The position numbers and the translations under genes were made by a program. From Aedes albopictus (Eukaryota > Arthropoda > Insecta > Diptera > Culicidae): 64,000 nucleotides of DNA. A model generated the notes under the pieces. The model did no database searches and was not told the DNA's origin. It saw only the letters and a list, made by a program, of their open reading frames with translations. The stretch is taken from contig NC_085136.1 of assembly GCF_035046485.1 (NCBI RefSeq), forward strand, positions 327,572,227 through 327,636,226, read 5' to 3'. Shown here in pieces: positions 60,096 through 64,000 of the stretch. Position 1 is the first letter of the stretch, and the number at the start of each line of letters is the position of its first letter.

Positions 60096-60720
60096 GGTCA
60101 TATTTCCATCCAAAGACAAAAAAAAATGAAAATAAAAAAAAATAAAAAAATTGATTGTAGGTTATTTAGTAGATCCAGAATTTGTTTGAAATATTTTAGG
60201 CCAGCTTACTTTGTAGCTCAGAACTACATATCTGTACTTATAACAGTAAACTTATTAATTTCACAACAAGAAAAAAAACAAAAAAAAAGAAAAAAAGGAA
60301 AAAATATAAAAATAGAAAAAAGACGTTTTTTTCTTTGTAGTTAAACAAGTATTTTAAAATACGTTTGGGATCCTTAGGGTAGCAAAGCTGCTTTGCAAGT
60401 CAGAACAACATATCCACAGACAGTAGACTGTCTGTCAATTTTTTTAATTTTTTTTTTTTATTTTTTTTTATTTATTTTTTTTTATTGAGCGGTGAATACT
60501 CAATAAAAAATAAAAATATTCTCAGAGTTTTGATCAAATAGTACTTTTAAATACATTTAAGATATCCTGGAACATCAAACTTTCTTTGTAGCTCATAACT
60601 ACAGTTCTACTCAGACAGCAGTAGAATTATTTACCGAACAACAACAAGAAAACATTATAAGAAAAAAATAATAAAATCGAGCACATTTTTTTTTCATTTC
60701 GCAGGAGATATACGACAGGG
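60096..60720. repeat. AT-rich degenerate tandem repeat, about 180-bp period
   Basis: Three diverged units share CTTTGTAGCTCA-AACTACA and GACAGTAGA words separated by A- or T-rich spacers (AAAAAAAACAAAAAAAAG, TTTTTTATTTTTTTT). Comparable in style to 12.6-13.4 kb. Confidence 0.5.
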
Positions 60721-61690
60721 AGGAAATGTTAATTCTTTTGAAAAAGGTTGAATACACGGGACCAAAACGTCAGGCAATGTTAAACTAGTCATTTCAGTTC
60801 AAAAATTTTGAGAAACCACTGCAGTTTAATAATATTTTTCCTTGAAGCTCGGTAAGTAGTTTACAATATGTTTGAGATATCTTTGAGATAACGTTAAATA
60901 ATTAACCACATTTAAAGAACTTTCCTGAAAACCAATTAAAATTTCGAAACACTCTTAGTCTGATAAGTGGATTAATCCCAACCACTCCAACCAAAAAAGT
61001 AGTCCTCCGCCTCGCTCCGGTGTTCCAAGAAAAACGGAGTGCAAAATCTGGCCGGAGATTCTTGATCTTGGAATTTGTGTGTGTCCCCCGCCCTTGGAGG
61101 AGGACCACCATCACGACGAGCATCATCCCTACGCTCAGTGCTCAGTGTTCTGCCTTACTCAACTGGGAAGCAGGAAAGCTATTCCCGGGCCGGAATATAT
61201 TACTTCGTCGTCGTTGGTCGTGGTCGTCGTCTTACCAGAAGAGGTGGAAAAGAAAATATCACTTCCTGGCGGAAATAAAATTGTTTAAAACGGAAATGCT
61301 TGATCCGGCGATTCGGTCATCCAATCCAGTCAGCGCCAGCGTCTTGGGGCGGCGGTGAGAAAAAAAGGAGCCGAAGAATAACGACCTGAGGCTTCCCCGG
61401 GATTCGCGTGGTTTTTCCAATCTCGGAACGGCTAAGGAGTGGTCTCCGGTTGTTTTACATAATGGTATTTTCTGGGTATATCAAGTGGCAGCCTATCTGG
61501 GTTGTTCCGTTTTTTTTTGTTTGGGTATCTTATTTCAGTTTGGTAGATCGTTGATGCAATAACTTTATAGTGATTGAGTTTCCCACTGTTTTGTGGAACA
61601 GATCAAAACGTGTTGAGCTGTTCATCTTCAACTATTTATGTATTGCATTGCAGTTTTTAAATCGTATTTATATGATTTTTATTTTTTTTT
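60721..61690. other. single-copy block
   Basis: Frames on both strands at 60902-61358 without a recognised domain; CGTCGTCGTTGGTCGTGG run. No RNA gene seen. Confidence 0.35.
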
Positions 61691-64000
61691 CCTTTCTCGT
61701 ACACTAAGTGTACTGGAAAGGCTATATGTTCAGTCAAAAAATCATTTTTCGAAAAAAGGCTCGGAGGATCAAGTCTTATATACCAATCAACTTAGTTTGA
61801 CGAATTGAGATGATGTCTGTATGTGTGTATTAGGCCTGTCCAGCTTTTCAAAAATGTTCTCTGATTCTCAAGTCCACCCCCATATTTTGATTGGCATCCT
61901 AAAAGAAGTAACTGGTCAAAATTTCAGCCAAATCCATTGAAATTAAGAGATGCATCAAATCAATTTTGTGTTTTTCGACTATTTTTGAACTTCAAAAAAT
62001 CATAACTACACTAAAACTTGTCAAAACTTAATTCTTTCGGCAGAAATTGAAAGCTATACTTGTTTGCTACAACTTCTCCGAACAACGTGTGCCAATAAAA
62101 TTGAAGCAAAGATGTGTAATTGTCACATTTGTGATCAGAAAAACCTTAAAAAGTTGATTATTCAATAGATTTTGTTCTGGAACACCCTAATATACGTAAA
62201 AGGTTTGATATTTTAAAACAGCATCATATTCTCCAATATTTTTTGGTTATTTGCTTCTTTGACACCAATGCTGTAGGAGTTGAGCAAAAAATATTAAAAT
62301 TCGGGAAAGCCAAATGTGGCCTAAAAACTAGCTTTTTGGAGTCAACCACGCTGTGGCGCGAAATTGTACTGAACGTAGTAGCTTTGCTTCCTTGTAGTTT
62401 GCCTTGGCTACCCCCTACCACGGGTGATAACAAACAAGCGTGATGACAGGTGTTGGTTATCATATCAGTGCTGACGCGATGCCACTTTTTGCGCGCCAAA
62501 GCGTGATTGCACCAGAAAAGCTAGTTTTTAGGCCACATTTGGCTTTCACGAATTTTGGTAATTATTGCTCAACTCCTACAGCATTGGTGTCAAAGAAGCA
62601 AATAACCAAAAAACATTGGAGAAATGATGCCGTTTTGAAAAATCCAACTTATTACGTATATTAGGGTGTTCCAGAACGAAATCTATCAAAAAATCAACTT
62701 TTTAAGGTTTTTCTGATCACAAATGTGACAATTACACATCTTTCCTTCAATTTTATTGGCACACGTTGTTCGGAGAAGTTGTAGCAAACAAGTATAGCTT
62801 TCAATTTCTGCCGGAAGAATTAAGTTTTGACAAGTTTTAGTGTAGTTATGATTTTTTGAAGTTCAAAAATAGTCGAAAAACACAAAATTGATTTGATGCA
62901 CCTCCTAATTTCAATGGATTTGGCTGAAATTTTGACCAGTTACTTCTTCTAGGATGCCAATCAAAATATGGGGGTGGACTTGAGAATCAGAGAACAGTTT
63001 TGAAAAGGTGGACAGGCCTAGTGTGTATGTATGTGCGTGTATGTATGTGTGTGAATGTATGGCTGTGCGCAAAGTTCACTCACTTTCAAGGCACTTCCTA
63101 ATGGCCGATTTTTCAGATTATAGCTCGAGTCGAACTGGGATTTTACCGCATTGTTTGCTATTGAAAATTGTCTGGATCTGTTAAGACGTTCCGGAGTTAT
63201 GGCCATTTCAGTGAACTGGACCAGCACCGGTAGAACTGACCGTACGTAAAACTGAACCAAGCACCATCATGCGATACATCAAACTGCAGCGATGCTTGTA
63301 ACCTTTAGGATAGTTGACGAATTTTGGGCGGAAATCATCACTGGAGACCAGAAATTCCACGATGTTGAACCAAAATTCAGGATGGCAGCCTAATATTCAA
63401 GATGGCTGCTCCAAATTCAAGATGGCGGCTGTTTAATGGTGTTTTAGGCTCTGAAACCATGCAATATTTGGTATGGGCAAGATGCTTGGGAAGAAGGCTG
63501 GTGTCAAAAAATGACAACTAAAATAGCCAAAATGGCGTTCTTATACCCAAGATGGCGGCTATAAATTCAAGATAGCTACTGTTTAATGAAGTTTTAGTCC
63601 CTAAAACCACGAAATATGGGTTTATATGGTACAGGGAGGATTTTCAGAGTCCAAAAATTACCACCAGAATCACGAAGATGGCGGCTGTTCAATGAAATTT
63701 GAGGCTCTAAAACCATTCAATATAGGTATATCTGGAATGGGGATGGAGTCTGAAGTCCATCACTAGCGACCAGAATTTTAAAGATGGCGGACTTAAATCC
63801 AAAATAGCGGCTCAAAATTCAAGATCACGTTTATTTTAAATTTAATGCTCAAATATCAAAAACCAGATAAACGATGTGATTCCTGGTGCCATGAAATGAA
63901 TTTTTGTTAAACGTATGAAAGTGCGATATTCTTCAACATGTCACTTGAGTTTTGTTGAAACGGGTTTTCGATGGCACGAGAAGGGCGCCATCACCGCTAG
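61691..64000 (-). mobile_element. CCACCTAG/GCCTTTCTCGT element, inverted copy, cut by window end
   Basis: On the minus strand it begins CTAGCGGTGATGGCGCC at the window edge and ends near 61691 with GTGTACGAGAAAGG. It shares the module, the TGTATGTATG microsatellite and AAGATGGCGGCT segments with 34086-35517. It is interrupted by the foldback at 61833-63018. Confidence 0.7.
61833..63018. mobile_element. nested 1.19-kb foldback element, TA duplication
   Basis: GGCCTGTCC and GGACAGGCC outer ends with TA at 61831-61832 and 63019-63020. Inverted arms of about 500 bp (to about 62335 and from about 62518) match closely, for example CCACCCCCATATTTTGATTG and its inverse. The 180-bp centre is unique. 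The target was the TGTGTAT microsatellite of the host element. Confidence 0.85.

Overview
This is eukaryotic, almost certainly culicine mosquito (Aedes-like), genomic DNA. The evidence is the dense non-autonomous DNA elements with TA or 8-bp target duplications, several dispersed families typical of Aedes (for example GGGACAAAGCCTGCTTCTC near 35.75 kb and the CCACCTAG / GCCTTTCTCGT-ended elements), AT-rich filler made of decayed TTCC/GGAA repeats, and one intron-bounded exon whose translation is insect-like. There are no bacterial operons, no CRISPR array and no intact transposase or reverse-transcriptase gene.

Only one exon can be named with confidence. An 88-bp minus-strand exon at 49161-49248 encodes [16 protein letters not shown]... 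[10 protein letters not shown], the first part of the second RNA-recognition motif of the TIA-1/TIAR homologue Rox8. Its splice sites are excellent. I could not find the rest of the protein, so most of the window is probably intron of this gene: at least 49 kb downstream and 10-15 kb upstream. A second, speculative minus-strand exon of 75 bp (59465-59539) fits the reading phase for a cassette exon joined to the first.

Layout. 1-8.5 kb: decayed repeats, several foldback MITEs and a tRNA-like relic. 8.5-9.6 kb: a 23-bp minisatellite. 10-37 kb: decayed repeats alternating with GC-richer single-copy blocks (11.5-12.6, 13.4-15.3, 24.7-25.6, 30.7-31.8 kb), many palindromic elements, three tRNA-like elements, two RT relics and a block of about 170-bp modules (22.3-24.4 kb). 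37.4-39.4 kb: single-copy. 39.4-58.8 kb: a satellite city. It holds a 7.2-kb 23-bp array split by a solo LTR, a 1-kb 11-bp array, the island carrying the Rox8 exon, a 1.9-kb 23-bp array, a 1.3-kb 22-bp array, a 0.8-kb hexamer array and a 2.5-kb 11-bp array. 58.8-64 kb: single-copy DNA, the candidate exon, AT-rich repeats and a 2.3-kb element containing a nested 1.19-kb foldback.

Main hunt results. (1) The 22-23-bp arrays differ in sequence but share a design, a short inverted repeat around a 3-8-nt spacer; the decayed TTCC/GGAA filler looks like older members of the same class. (2) Both 11-bp arrays are strict 5-mer plus 6-mer alternations, CAGTT+CAGTTT and CGATT+CGATTT, with the same slippage variant. 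(3) Read in the sense of Rox8, the big array offers about 300 acceptor-like CCTTCTCAGG sites in a row. (4) Several nested insertions have readable target duplications. The very long open frames in the arrays are products of the repeat units and are not annotated as genes.
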